Shown in pieces: positions 43,504 to 52,175 of a stretch of DNA of 64,000 nt. The notes under the pieces were generated by a model that saw only the letters and a list, made by a program, of their open reading frames with translations, searched no databases and had not been told where the DNA came from. The DNA comes from Marinoscillum sp. MHG1-6. Its GTDB lineage: Bacteria; Bacteroidota; Bacteroidia; Cytophagales; Cyclobacteriaceae. Position numbers and translations under genes: made by a program. The number at the start of each line of letters is the position of its first letter. Position 1 is the first letter of the stretch. The stretch lies in NCBI RefSeq assembly GCF_024714475.1, contig NZ_JAMZMI010000005.1, positions 62,001 to 126,000 on the forward strand, given 5' to 3'.

Positions 43504-44619
43504 GTGAAGGTAAAAAAAATATTTATTGCCAGTGTGCTTAAGCCCGTCGACGACGTCAGGCACTACCATAAGCTTGCTTGCTCCTTAGCGAAGGCAAAGA
43601 AATACCAAATATTCATTTTGGGAAAAGGAACACAGAAAAAATCCCCCGACAAAAGCATCACCTTCTATCCTACCGGAAACTTTAGCAGAAAAAGCATCCG
43701 CAGGCTATTGGTTCAAATTCATTTCTTATACAGGCTTATTCGCCTGCAGCCAACACTACTTATCATCTGTACTCCAGAGCTTCTACCTATCGCAGCAATC
43801 ATGAAAGCATTCCTCGGGTTTCCCATCATCTATGATGTTCAGGAGAATTACGGTCGTAACATTAACCATCAGAAAGAATACACCTCTTTCAGTAAGTTTC
43901 TGCTCCGGCCACTAGCAGGCCTCCTAGAAAAACTTAGCACCAGTACAGTTGATCATTTCCTATTGGCGGAGCAAGCCTATCAGAAGGAATTAAAATTAGA
44001 ACCTGATGAAACGACAATATTGGAGAACAAGTCGCTGCCTCCAATTCATGTTCCGACCTTTAAAGAATGGTCTAAATCTAAACCTCTGAAAATGCTGTTT
44101 AGTGGTTCGATCTCGGAATACTCAGGGGTATTAAATGCTATCGAATTATTCGATGCCATCAGCCAAATTCATAAGAAATCCGAGCTGCTCATTATCGGAT
44201 CCTACCAGGATAGGAATTTGGCGAATCAACTTTTTGATTATGCCAATGGTTGTAAAGACATCACACTAAACATTCAGCATCATTCGGTTGACCATCAGTA
44301 TATTTTGCAAGCCATTGAAGCATCAGATTTAGGAATCATCGGGTACCAGCCCAATGAAGTTAATGCATCCAGAATTCCCACCAAGCTGTTTGAATATTCA
44401 GGACATGGCTTACCATACTTACTTCATGATCACCCGTATTGGGTAAATCGAGCCAACGTTTTAGGTGGAGCCATTGTGGTAAATTTTGAAAACTTTGACC
44501 CGGCTGACCTGTTGGAAAGACTTGAAAATCTTCAATCATGGGAATTAAGCAGGAGCCATTGGACGCAGGAAGAGATCATTTTTAAGTCCTTAACTGAAAA
44601 ACTAATCAATGCATATTAA
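43504..44619 (+). CDS. Glycosyltransferase (GT-B fold, GT4-like), 371 aa
   Basis: The start codon is GTG and the N-terminus (KKIFIASVLKPVDDVRHYHK) is that of envelope-polysaccharide glycosyltransferases. The acceptor half includes LLIICTPELLPIAAIMKAFL and IIYDVQENYGRN. The donor half has KMLFSGSISEYSGVLNAIEL, GIIGYQPNEVNASRIPTKLF (with the E-x7-E-like region) and EYSGHGLPYL. No TM segment. Acceptor and donor sugars are unknown. It is a single gene between dapD and the iron operon. Confidence 0.82.
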   Translation: MKVKKIFIASVLKPVDDVRHYHKLACSLAKAKKYQIFILGKGTQKKSPDKSITFYPTGNFSRKSIRRLLVQIHFLYRLIRLQPTLLIICTPELLPIAAIMKAFLGFPIIYDVQENYGRNINHQKEYTSFSKFLLRPLAGLLEKLSTSTVDHFLLAEQAYQKELKLEPDETTILENKSLPPIHVPTFKEWSKSKPLKMLFSGSISEYSGVLNAIELFDAISQIHKKSELLIIGSYQDRNLANQLFDYANGCKDITLNIQHHSVDHQYILQAIEASDLGIIGYQPNEVNASRIPTKLFEYSGHGLPYLLHDHPYWVNRANVLGGAIVVNFENFDPADLLERLENLQSWELSRSHWTQEEIIFKSLTEKLINAY

Positions 44620-44674
44620 CTCATTGAAAAATAGCTATTTATATATCTCAAAAAATCACTCATTAAAAATATTT

Positions 44675-44688
44675 TTAGGTGAGACTAA
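44675..44688. promoter_or_regulatory. DtxR-box-like operator upstream of the dtxR/feo operon
   Basis: TTAGGTGAGACTAA matches the start of the classic DtxR/IdeR site (TTAGGTTAGCCTAA) at 12 of 14 positions and sits within a TTTTAG-(6)-CTAAAA dyad (44673-44690). It lies just upstream of the -7 box at 44698, where bound repressor would block transcription. Confidence 0.6.
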
Positions 44689-44697
44689 AATTATATT

Positions 44698-44705
44698 TAG
44701 CTTTG
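44698..44705 (+). promoter_or_regulatory. -7 promoter box (TAGCTTTG) of the dtxR/feo operon
   Basis: A perfect TAnnTTTG box ending 7 nt before the ATG at 44713, implying a very short or no leader. Confidence 0.55.
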
Positions 44706-44712
44706 AAGTGTT

Positions 44713-45375
44713 ATGGAACTGAGTTTAGCGGAAGAAAATTACCTGAAATCTATCTATCACCTATCGGAAAATGGAGACACCGAAGTTTCGACTAATGCCA
44801 TAGCCGAAGATCTTCAAACCAAGCCAGCCTCTGTAAGTGATATGATGCGCAAACTTTCAGATAAAGGTGTGATTGAATATCAGAAATATAAGGGAGTACA
44901 TATTTCCGACAAGGGAAAGAAGATCGCTCTGAATGTGATTCGGAAGCATCGACTTTGGGAAGTTTTTCTATTGGAAAAGCTTGGGTTTCGATGGGACGAG
45001 GTTCATGATATTGCTGAGCAGTTGGAGCATATCAAGTCCCCCCTTCTCATTAAAAAGCTAGATGCCTTTTTGGGCTACCCGTCTGTCGATCCGCATGGTG
45101 ATCCGATCCCAACTGAAAATGGAGAAATCAATATTCAGCCTCAGAAATCCTTAATGGAACTTAACGAAGGAGAGCTCGGTCAGGTAATCAATGTACCCGA
45201 CAGCAATCCTGCACTTCTCCGTCACCTGGATCAAATCAAAATGAAACTTGGTTCGCTCGTCAAAGTCATAGAAAAGGTTGAGTTTGATGGATCTGTTTTG
45301 ATCAGCATCGATAATCAATCTCCTATTTACTTGTCGGGCGCCATATCAGAAAACATTATGTTGAAATTGAAATGA
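44713..45375 (+). CDS. DtxR/MntR-family metal-dependent transcriptional regulator, 220 aa
   Basis: An N-terminal winged helix (LAEENYLKSIYHLSENG, IAEDLQTKPASVSDMMRKLS) is followed by the metal-binding/dimerisation domain, with RKHRLWEVFL, HDIAEQLEHI and DPHGDPIPT. A C-terminal SH3/FeoA-like domain (~150-220) completes it. It should repress iron or manganese uptake when metal is plentiful. It leads a four-gene operon with feo functions, and a DtxR-like box lies over its own promoter, so autoregulation of the whole operon is likely. It overlaps the next gene by 4 nt (ATGA). Confidence 0.93.
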   Translation: MELSLAEENYLKSIYHLSENGDTEVSTNAIAEDLQTKPASVSDMMRKLSDKGVIEYQKYKGVHISDKGKKIALNVIRKHRLWEVFLLEKLGFRWDEVHDIAEQLEHIKSPLLIKKLDAFLGYPSVDPHGDPIPTENGEINIQPQKSLMELNEGELGQVINVPDSNPALLRHLDQIKMKLGSLVKVIEKVEFDGSVLISIDNQSPIYLSGAISENIMLKLK

Positions 45376-46385
45376 TTCCAAATCCGACCATAGCATTACT
45401 CATTTTCTCCATTCTGGTTCTGCTGATTTACCTCGGAATCAAAACGCGAGTTTGGAACAGGCGGACAAAGGCTCAGCGCTTAAAGGCTCAGGTAGAGGAC
45501 GTGCTTAAGCAACTTTATCATGTCCAACACAGCAACAAAAAAGCAACCCTCAATGCCATGGCAGGAGCGCTTAAAATGTCTGACTCCAAATTAGTTTATC
45601 TGCTGGAACATATGGCAGGTCTGAATTTAATTCGGTTGAAAGGACAGCACATCTATCTTACCGAATCTGGTACGGATTACGCACTAAAGATCATTCGTGT
45701 CCACCGACTCTGGGAAAAATACCTTTCTGAAGAGACTGGTATAGATAAGTCCGAATGGCACCAACGTGCAGAAATGATGGAGCATAACCTAACAGCTGAT
45801 CAGGCAGATGAGCTGTATCGATCTTTGGGAAGTCCCAGGTTTGACCCTCATGGCGACCCAATTCCGATGAAATCCGGGGAAATAATAGAGTCTTCCGCTA
45901 CGCCTCTATCAGGAATACATCCGGGAAAATATGTCAGGATTACCCATATAGAGGACGAACCTGAAGTCATTTACAAGCAGATCATCAATGAAAAGCTTCA
46001 CATTGACCAGCAATTAAAAGTGCTCTCATGTGATGATAATAAGACGAGATTTCTTTCGGAGGGCATCGAATATGAACTTTCTACTATCGTAGCTAGTAAT
46101 ATAAGCGTCAAGGAGCTCAATGATGAAGAAAGTTTTGAAGCTCAGGCTGTTCGGCTCAGCACTTTAAAAGAAGGAGAAAAAGCTAAAGTAGTGGGCATTT
46201 CAAAAGAATGCCGGGGAGCAAATAGAAGAAGGCTTCTGGACCTTGGTTTCATTAAAGGAACAACCATTGAAACAGGATTAGATGGTCCGATGGAAGAACC
46301 TAAAGCATATAGGATAAAAAACACCCTGATCGCTTTACGAAATGATCAGGCAGACTTAATACTTATAGAAAAAATTGCATCATGA
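45372..46385 (+). CDS. Membrane-anchored DtxR-like protein fused to FeoA domains, 337 aa
   Basis: Domain order: one TM helix (residues ~7-24, IALLIFSILVLLIYLGI); a winged helix with DtxR layout (~40-105); a DtxR dimerisation domain (IIRVHRLWEKYLSEETG, DPHGDPIPM); one SH3/FeoA-like domain (~185-255); and a second, clear FeoA domain (~260-337, VRLSTLKEGEKAKVVGISKE, RRRLLDLGFIKGTTIE). A DNA-binding-type domain tethered to the membrane and joined to FeoA is unusual. It may act as the FeoA subunit of the split FeoB transporter, as a metal sensor, or as both. ATGA overlaps join it to both neighbours. Confidence 0.85.
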   Translation: MIPNPTIALLIFSILVLLIYLGIKTRVWNRRTKAQRLKAQVEDVLKQLYHVQHSNKKATLNAMAGALKMSDSKLVYLLEHMAGLNLIRLKGQHIYLTESGTDYALKIIRVHRLWEKYLSEETGIDKSEWHQRAEMMEHNLTADQADELYRSLGSPRFDPHGDPIPMKSGEIIESSATPLSGIHPGKYVRITHIEDEPEVIYKQIINEKLHIDQQLKVLSCDDNKTRFLSEGIEYELSTIVASNISVKELNDEESFEAQAVRLSTLKEGEKAKVVGISKECRGANRRRLLDLGFIKGTTIETGLDGPMEEPKAYRIKNTLIALRNDQADLILIEKIAS

Positions 46386-47158
46386 AAGAAGTGAAGGAAA
46401 CACCAATGGAGGCGTGCGAATCATGTGCATTCTATAACGCCGCACAGCTAAAGAAGCTGGGAGTGAATGTTGAGAACGCTGACTTTGTAGTCGCCCTTGC
46501 GGGCAATCCAAATACAGGAAAAAGTACGGTATTTAACGCACTCACAGGATTAAGACAACACACCGGAAACTGGGCCGGAAAAACGGTCACCAGAGCCGAA
46601 GGCGGCTTCTCTTACAATGAAAAGCGCTATAAACTTATAGACCTTCCGGGAACCTATTCCCTCCTCTCTACTTCTGAAGACGAGGAAGTTGCTCGAAATT
46701 TCATTCTATTCGGAAGACCGGACGTAACTGTGATTGTTGCAGATGCCTCACGACTTGAGCGAAACCTCAATCTGGTGCTACAGGTACTGGAGATCACTGA
46801 TAAGGCTGTACTTTGTCTCAACCTGATGGATGAAGCCAAACGACACGGGATCAGCATTGATGATCGGACCCTAGCTAAAGATCTTGGAATTCCTGTGGTA
46901 GTAACCAGCGCAAGAAGTGGCGAAGGAATCCCTGAACTTATTAAGGTCATTGCTCAGGTTGCATCCGGTGAGATAGTCTGTAAACCGCATAAGATAAAGA
47001 ATCTCAACTCCAAGGTGAGTGAAGCGGTAGAGGAACTCAGCAGTAAGTTATTGAAAGCATATCCAGGATTACCCAACAGCAGATGGGTGGCAATGAGGCT
47101 GCTGGATGGTGACCAAAGGATATTGAGTGCATTGAAGGAAGGAGAACTTGTCGCATAA
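46382..47158 (+). CDS. feoB: FeoB GTPase half (NFeoB), split ferrous iron transporter, 258 aa
   Basis: The soluble G-protein domain of FeoB stands alone. G1 is GNPNTGKST (41-49), then the switch/G2 region [11 protein letters not shown]3 DLPGTYSL, G4 NLMDEAK and G5 TSARSGEG. A helical GDI-like tail ([31 protein letters not shown]) ends where the membrane part should begin. An N-terminal C-E-S-C motif (12-15) precedes the G domain. The permease half is the next gene, starting 4 bp after this stop. The split is natural-looking, not a frameshift: each half has its own start and stop at a domain border. Confidence 0.9.
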   Translation: MKEVKETPMEACESCAFYNAAQLKKLGVNVENADFVVALAGNPNTGKSTVFNALTGLRQHTGNWAGKTVTRAEGGFSYNEKRYKLIDLPGTYSLLSTSEDEEVARNFILFGRPDVTVIVADASRLERNLNLVLQVLEITDKAVLCLNLMDEAKRHGISIDDRTLAKDLGIPVVVTSARSGEGIPELIKVIAQVASGEIVCKPHKIKNLNSKVSEAVEELSSKLLKAYPGLPNSRWVAMRLLDGDQRILSALKEGELVA

Positions 47159-47162
47159 TATT

Positions 47163-48590
47163 ATGAGTGACCAAAACAACCAAATAGACGATATCATCTC
47201 ATTTGCCTCTTCCCTACGATGGAAAGTGGGTGATGATTTTCACGATAAGCTTACTGAAGCCATTTATTCAGATGCTGCGGTCATTACCAGTCGTGTAGAG
47301 ACCAAAGGTGATGACGAAAAAAGCTACCATTTTGATCGGCTGCTGGACCGTATACTAACCAGTAGAAGATTCGGCTTTCTGATTATGGCATTGATTCTAT
47401 CAGTGATCTTGTGGCTGACGATACAAGGTGCTAATTACCCCTCCAGTATGCTCAACACGCTACTATTGGAGCTCATCTACCCTACTCTTAAATCTGTTTC
47501 GGCAAGTATTGGTCTCCCGTGGTGGTTGGACGGGTTCTTGTTTGATGGTGTATACATGGCTGTTGCATGGGTAATTGCAGTGATGCTTCCACCGATGGCT
47601 ATATTCTTCCCATTATTTACCTTATTGGAAGATTTCGGGTACCTCCCAAGAGTGGCTTTTAACCTGGATGGCCTATTCAAAAAAAGTGGTGCACATGGCA
47701 AACAGGCATTAACCATGAGTATGGGCTGGGGTTGCAATGCTGCAGGTGTTGTAGCTACCCGAATTATAGATAGTCCAAGGGAACGGTTGATTGCCATCAT
47801 TACCAACAATTTTTCCCTGTGCAATGGTCGTTGGCCTACACAGATCCTTATCGCCACGATCTTCATCGGCGCCCTGGTACCATCCGGACTTTCAGGGACT
47901 ATTTCCACCCTGGCAGTCATAGCCATAGCTTTTTTGGGGATTGTCTTTATGTTTTTGACCTCCTGGCTCCTTTCCAGGACCATGCTTAAGGGTGAGGTTT
48001 CGACATTTACCCTGGAGCTACCGCCCTACAGGCCACCACGTTTCTGGAAAACCATATACACTTCGCTCATTGACCGAACAATTATTGTGCTTTGGAGAGC
48101 CATCATCTTTGCTGCTCCCGCCGGAGCGGTTATCTGGCTAATCTCCAATATTGATATAGGAAGCACTTCAGTTGCTTCTCATGCGATCGAATTTCTAGAC
48201 CCTTTTGGTATTCTAATTGGCCTTAATGGAGTGATTCTTCTGGCTTATGTCGTGGCAATTCCCGCCAATGAAATTGTCATACCGACAGTTTTAATGTTGA
48301 CTGTGGCTCACTTTAATATCACCGGGTTTGGTGCGGGTGATGGGGTAATGTTTGAGTTGGATTCGGTCTCAGAAACTGAGAATATTCTGAAAACAGGAGG
48401 ATGGACGCTCCTAACGGGGATCAACCTGATGCTTTTTAGTTTACTGCATAACCCTTGCAGCACAACGATCTTCACGATTTACAAGGAAACTAAAAGCTGG
48501 AAATGGACTTCTGTGGCAACGATTCTACCAGTAGTCTTTGGAGTGGTGGTGTGCTTCCTAATAGCACAATGCTGGCGTCTACTTTTTTAA
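47163..48590 (+). CDS. feoB: FeoB permease half, split ferrous iron transporter, 475 aa
   Basis: It starts at the ATG at 47163 (an in-frame TTG five codons earlier is weaker). The first ~55 residues are the linker seen before TM1 in full FeoB ([18 protein letters not shown]). Then come the two Gate domains: [40 protein letters not shown] with [16 protein letters not shown], and later [18 protein letters not shown] and [20 protein letters not shown]. The Cys residues in GCNAAG, SLCNGR and NPCSTT line the proposed Fe(II) path. It needs the GTPase half encoded upstream. Confidence 0.92.
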   Translation: MSDQNNQIDDIISFASSLRWKVGDDFHDKLTEAIYSDAAVITSRVETKGDDEKSYHFDRLLDRILTSRRFGFLIMALILSVILWLTIQGANYPSSMLNTLLLELIYPTLKSVSASIGLPWWLDGFLFDGVYMAVAWVIAVMLPPMAIFFPLFTLLEDFGYLPRVAFNLDGLFKKSGAHGKQALTMSMGWGCNAAGVVATRIIDSPRERLIAIITNNFSLCNGRWPTQILIATIFIGALVPSGLSGTISTLAVIAIAFLGIVFMFLTSWLLSRTMLKGEVSTFTLELPPYRPPRFWKTIYTSLIDRTIIVLWRAIIFAAPAGAVIWLISNIDIGSTSVASHAIEFLDPFGILIGLNGVILLAYVVAIPANEIVIPTVLMLTVAHFNITGFGAGDGVMFELDSVSETENILKTGGWTLLTGINLMLFSLLHNPCSTTIFTIYKETKSWKWTSVATILPVVFGVVVCFLIAQCWRLLF

Positions 48591-48611
48591 GTAAACGCCA
48601 GTATTATATTG

Positions 48612-49052
48612 TTAATTACCGAAAACGTACCTTATGTTCAAACCAAAAAATCCGGCATGAAAGTCTGTGTTCTCTATAAGATAGAATGTAGGTCTCCAAT
48701 CAGCACTTAATGAAACTGGAGCATTCGGAATCTTAAATGCCAAACCAATTTCACCTGCAACACCAAGTAAAACTACATTACCCAAATACAAAGAAGGCCC
48801 TACTCCCAAGTACCAATTCAAAGGAGCATCACCCAGCGGTCTGTAAATAAAATCATAAAGGGCGTCTATCCCTACGCCATTATTTCCGAAAGAAACGTCA
48901 GCATGTATCATGCTAAATTGACCGGCAGAAAACACGGCATCAAGAGCAACATCTCCTCCGGTTACATCTCCAAACCTGATACCAAGTTCCTGAGCTTGAG
49001 ACAACTGCGTAAGTCCTAACACGAAGACAGATAAAATCAATAGCTTTTTCAT
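48612..49052 (-). CDS. Small outer-membrane beta-barrel protein, 146 aa
   Basis: Signal peptide MKKLLILSVFVLGLTQLSQAQE. The mature part is an 8-strand-type barrel (LGIRFGDVTGGDVALDAVFS, NWYLGVGPSLYLGNVVLLGV, FFGLNIRYVFGN with terminal aromatic). The function of such small barrels is unknown. It converges on feoB (22-bp gap) and is divergent from mnmE. Confidence 0.75.
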   Translation of the reverse strand: MKKLLILSVFVLGLTQLSQAQELGIRFGDVTGGDVALDAVFSAGQFSMIHADVSFGNNGVGIDALYDFIYRPLGDAPLNWYLGVGPSLYLGNVVLLGVAGEIGLAFKIPNAPVSLSADWRPTFYLIENTDFHAGFFGLNIRYVFGN

Positions 49053-49178
49053 AGTTGATTATGGTTAAGTAACATCTGTAAAACAAGGACAAATTGATCA
49101 ATAATCCTTAAAAAGCCTATTGATTCTTTAAAAAAGCATTTGAGAAGACATCCGAACGATTTTCAAATTCTTTCCTTC

Positions 49179-49186
49179 TAATTTTG
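49179..49186 (+). promoter_or_regulatory. -7 promoter box (TAATTTTG) directly before mnmE
   Basis: A perfect TAnnTTTG box ending 4 nt before the ATG (49191). With the usual 5-8 nt to the start site, transcription would begin at or just inside the start codon, that is a leaderless mRNA. Confidence 0.6.
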
Positions 49187-49190
49187 CCAC

Positions 49191-50549
49191 ATGAAGTTTG
49201 AAACTATCGTTGCATTAGCTACTCCAGCCGGAATCGGGGCTATCGGTGTTATCCGCGTATCCGGACCTGAAACCTTCACCATTGTCAATCGGGTATTTAA
49301 AGGAAAGGATATTAGCAAAGCAGCCTCTCATACCATACATTTCGGAACGATCCGCAACGGCGATCATATCATCGACGAGGTGCTTGTCTCACTATTTAGG
49401 GCTCCAAATTCTTTTACCAGGGAAGACGTCATTGAAATCAGTTGCCACGGCAGTAATTACATCATTCAGCAGCTCATCAATCTATTATTGAAAGAGGGTT
49501 GTCAGCTGGCTAAGCCGGGAGAATTTACCCAAAGAGCCTTTGTCAACGGACGATTTGACCTGGCACAGGCAGAGGCCGTGGCTGATCTCATTGCCGCAGA
49601 AAATGAATCTATGCATGACGCCGCCATGAGTCAAATGCGGGGGGGCTTTTCATTGGAGATTAAGCAGCTTAGGGAGAAGCTGGTACATTTCGCCAGTATG
49701 ATTGAATTGGAACTCGACTTTTCCGAAGAGGACGTGGAATTCGCCAGCAGGGATGATCTGAAATCACTTATCTACGAACTCAAAAAAGTTATTTTCAAAC
49801 TCACTGAAAGTTTTGCGCTTGGTAATGCCATCAAAAACGGAATTCCCACAGTTATTGCCGGAAAGCCCAATGCAGGCAAGTCTACCCTACTCAATGCCTT
49901 GCTTAATGAAGAAAAGGCTATCGTTTCAGATATTCCGGGGACCACACGTGATGTCATCGAGGATGTCATCAATGTAGATGGCATCGCCTTTCGCTTTGTA
50001 GACACCGCAGGTATCAGGACCACAGAGGATCATGTAGAGGCTATCGGGGTGGAACGAACACATGCACGAATGAAAGACGCCTCGGTCATCTTATATATGA
50101 TCGATTTGAAAAGTGATAACCTTCATGACCTTGATACACAGTTGGAGTACCTGGAGGAACTGGGTGTCCCCTATCTCCTAATCGGGAATAAAATGGACCA
50201 GGCGCAACCTGAGCTGAAAACCAAATTAGAAGAGCACAAAGGCCTATTGATCTCCGCGAGCCAAAAGGAGAATCTCGAAAACCTGAAGGAGGCTTTGAAA
50301 ACACTTGTCTCTTTAGACAGTTTCAAAACGGGTAATACGGTCGTCACCAACCTGCGTCACTATGAAAGTCTCAGACAGACTGATTTAGCACTTGATGATG
50401 TTCTGACTGGTATTGATAACCAGGTAACCAATGATTTTGTAGCGATGGATATCAGAAATGCACTACATCATCTCGGACTCATAACCGGTGAGATCACAAC
50501 GGATGACCTGCTCGAAAACATATTTTCTAAGTTTTGTATCGGCAAATGA
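49191..50549 (+). CDS. mnmE: tRNA uridine-5-carboxymethylaminomethyl modification GTPase MnmE
   Basis: It forms cmnm5U at wobble position 34 of certain tRNAs together with MnmG. The N-terminal folate-binding domain begins TIVALATPAGIGAIGVIRVS. A helical domain follows, then the inserted G domain: G1 GKPNAGKST (224-232), IVSDIPGTTRD, DTAGIRTT, IGNKMD. The invariant C-terminal CIGK (Cys449) is present. At 452 aa it is full length. It marks the boundary between the core-gene region and the accessory region that follows. Confidence 0.97.
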   Translation: MKFETIVALATPAGIGAIGVIRVSGPETFTIVNRVFKGKDISKAASHTIHFGTIRNGDHIIDEVLVSLFRAPNSFTREDVIEISCHGSNYIIQQLINLLLKEGCQLAKPGEFTQRAFVNGRFDLAQAEAVADLIAAENESMHDAAMSQMRGGFSLEIKQLREKLVHFASMIELELDFSEEDVEFASRDDLKSLIYELKKVIFKLTESFALGNAIKNGIPTVIAGKPNAGKSTLLNALLNEEKAIVSDIPGTTRDVIEDVINVDGIAFRFVDTAGIRTTEDHVEAIGVERTHARMKDASVILYMIDLKSDNLHDLDTQLEYLEELGVPYLLIGNKMDQAQPELKTKLEEHKGLLISASQKENLENLKEALKTLVSLDSFKTGNTVVTNLRHYESLRQTDLALDDVLTGIDNQVTNDFVAMDIRNALHHLGLITGEITTDDLLENIFSKFCIGK

Positions 50550-50650
50550 CGCTTATCTTTTTCACGGAAGTAACTTCCTCGATAATGGGTATTTAATACA
50601 TTGTTGAAAGATTTGACTTCACCAGGAATTATACCAAATGGTAAGATGTC

Positions 50651-50706
50651 GTGTCTGGAGACACTCATTTTCATCAGAAACTTTCAAGTCCACCTGCGGA
50701 AGACTT
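50651..50706 (+). repeat. Two-hairpin REP-like element, copy A
   Basis: Hairpin 1 is gtgtctggagacac (50651-50664). Hairpin 2 is aagtc-cacctgcgga-agactt (50686-50706), followed by aaaagaacggggg. The body tcatcagaaactttcaagtc is identical in copy D. Confidence 0.85.
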
Positions 50707-50978
50707 AAAAGAACGGGGGAAGCTAAGTTCATATCTTCAATTACAAACGTCATTTCTGTTCTACATTTTTTCTTTATAGGGAACATTCCCCTTTTCATAG
50801 ATACTATAACTCCCGCTATCCGCTGTATCTTTTGCTGCTTTCCTTAAACCCCAAAGCAAAAGGATGCCACTACTATCGGGCCTATAAAACAACTTTTGGA
50901 TTTTCATTTGACAATTCCCATTCTATTCTCAGCACGGAAGTAACTTACCCGATCGGCACATTAACCCAATTCCCTTCC

Positions 50979-51032
50979 GTGTCCGGAGACACTCATTTTC
51001 ATTTTAACTTCCAAGTGTCCTGCGGAATACTT
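50979..51032 (+). repeat. Two-hairpin REP-like element, copy B
   Basis: Hairpin 1 is gtgtccggagacac (50979-50992). Hairpin 2 is aagtgt-cctgcgga-atactt (imperfect, 51013-51032). Confidence 0.8.
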
Positions 51033-51325
51033 AGAAGAATAAGGGGCAAACCAAATAACCTAAACAACACGGTGAAAAGATCAATACCCCAATCAAATCT
51101 GGTGAAATTGAAGCTTACACTATAAATAATTCGAGAATGTACAAATATGCTTTAAAGTCGAAATCTGAGTAGCTTAATATTTATTCAGAAAGAAACTTAA
51201 ATGTGTGGCTTGATTGAGCATATTTAAACTTTAGCTGCCCTTTAAGGGACTGAGTGTAGTTAACAAATTAACCTGTCAAGTTGATCCTTAATTAAACACA
51301 CTCTATGCACCAACACCCTCAATTA

Positions 51326-52093
51326 CTACTGACTCAATATCCCATCCGAAAAAATATCGTATGAAGGAAAATAATTATCCTTCCTCTCCTCTACCAATGC
51401 CTCGACAATATTATTGATGGCATGAATATTCCAGAACTGCTTTCCGAATACCTTCAACCCTCTCCTGGTCCCGGAAGAAATGGCTTCCGCAGAGATGTGA
51501 TATTTCTCACATTGCTTAACCAATTGGAGTTGTTCACGACCACTCAATGACTTCTTGTCCCCATGACCACTTTGCTTTTCCATATCCACTTTCAGGGCCT
51601 CCAGTAAATCCAGAATTTTACTCCAACCCTGGTAACATTGCCATTTCTGTATCGGCGTAATATCCTTGGTGTTTCTACTGAATGGATTGTAGGTGATCGA
51701 ATCAATGTTATCCGTTATCAAGTCAAGGTTCTTGGTAAGTCTGTACCCATTCTTAGAGTGAGAGTAGACAAGAGCCATATTTGCCTTCTTGTTGATAGCG
51801 ACGAATTGGACACTTCCTGAAGCCCGAATAAACTTAAACTCAAATTCGGTTTCCAGCTGATTAATCTTGTACTTTTCCATTCGTCTCACCCAGGCATAAC
51901 AGCCAGTTAATACCTTCAGCACATCCTCAGCTTTCCGTTGATCTCCTGATGAACCACCCCCCTTCCTATCTAAAGTCAGACTGACACCAAAGCCCTTACC
52001 CTTCCGGACAACCAGACAGTACTGAAAATCCCGGAAGTTAATCCGGTATTCCTTCGCATAATCTGACTCTTCACAGGTGATTATTGGATACAT
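51326..52093 (-). CDS. Protein of unknown function, 255 aa
   Basis: No signal or TM segment. It begins with a beta-rich part (YRINFRDFQYCLVVRKGKGF) and Gly-rich loop (DRKGGGSSGD), then a helical part with RKAEDVLKVLTGCYAWVRRM, and a long basic C-terminal half (GREQLQLVKQCEKYHISAEA). No family recognised. It is divergent from an SRAP-family gene with an 82-bp AT-rich spacer, and the pair is bracketed by REP-like copies, so it belongs to accessory DNA. A role together with the SRAP protein is possible but unproven. Confidence 0.6.
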   Translation of the reverse strand: MYPIITCEESDYAKEYRINFRDFQYCLVVRKGKGFGVSLTLDRKGGGSSGDQRKAEDVLKVLTGCYAWVRRMEKYKINQLETEFEFKFIRASGSVQFVAINKKANMALVYSHSKNGYRLTKNLDLITDNIDSITYNPFSRNTKDITPIQKWQCYQGWSKILDLLEALKVDMEKQSGHGDKKSLSGREQLQLVKQCEKYHISAEAISSGTRRGLKVFGKQFWNIHAINNIVEALVEERKDNYFPSYDIFSDGILSQ

Positions 52094-52175
52094 TAGCTAA
52101 TTATATTAGTATTAATAATACAAAACTAAAATTATTAGCTTTTGATTTCATCGGTTAAGTGAATATTTTTATTAC

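Larger units (their letters stand above)
50550..51325. other. 776-bp gene-free spacer with two REP-like elements and a larger duplicated block
   Basis: Two REP copies are listed separately. Upstream of each REP copy is a shared leader, cacggaagtaactt (about 50566 and 50933), so the two halves are an old duplication of ~150 bp. Short plus-strand ORFs here cross the repeats and do not look real. Confidence 0.6.

Noticed and set aside
46382-48590. FeoB broken by a frameshift or sequencing error
   Set aside because: The halves meet exactly at the GTPase/permease border, each has its own start and stop with a 4-bp gap, and the permease half keeps its own linker, so a natural split is the better reading.
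50832-51125. 97-codon plus-strand ORF between mnmE and the 51326 gene
   Set aside because: It runs through REP copy B and its duplicated leader, so the frame is a by-product of the repeat.
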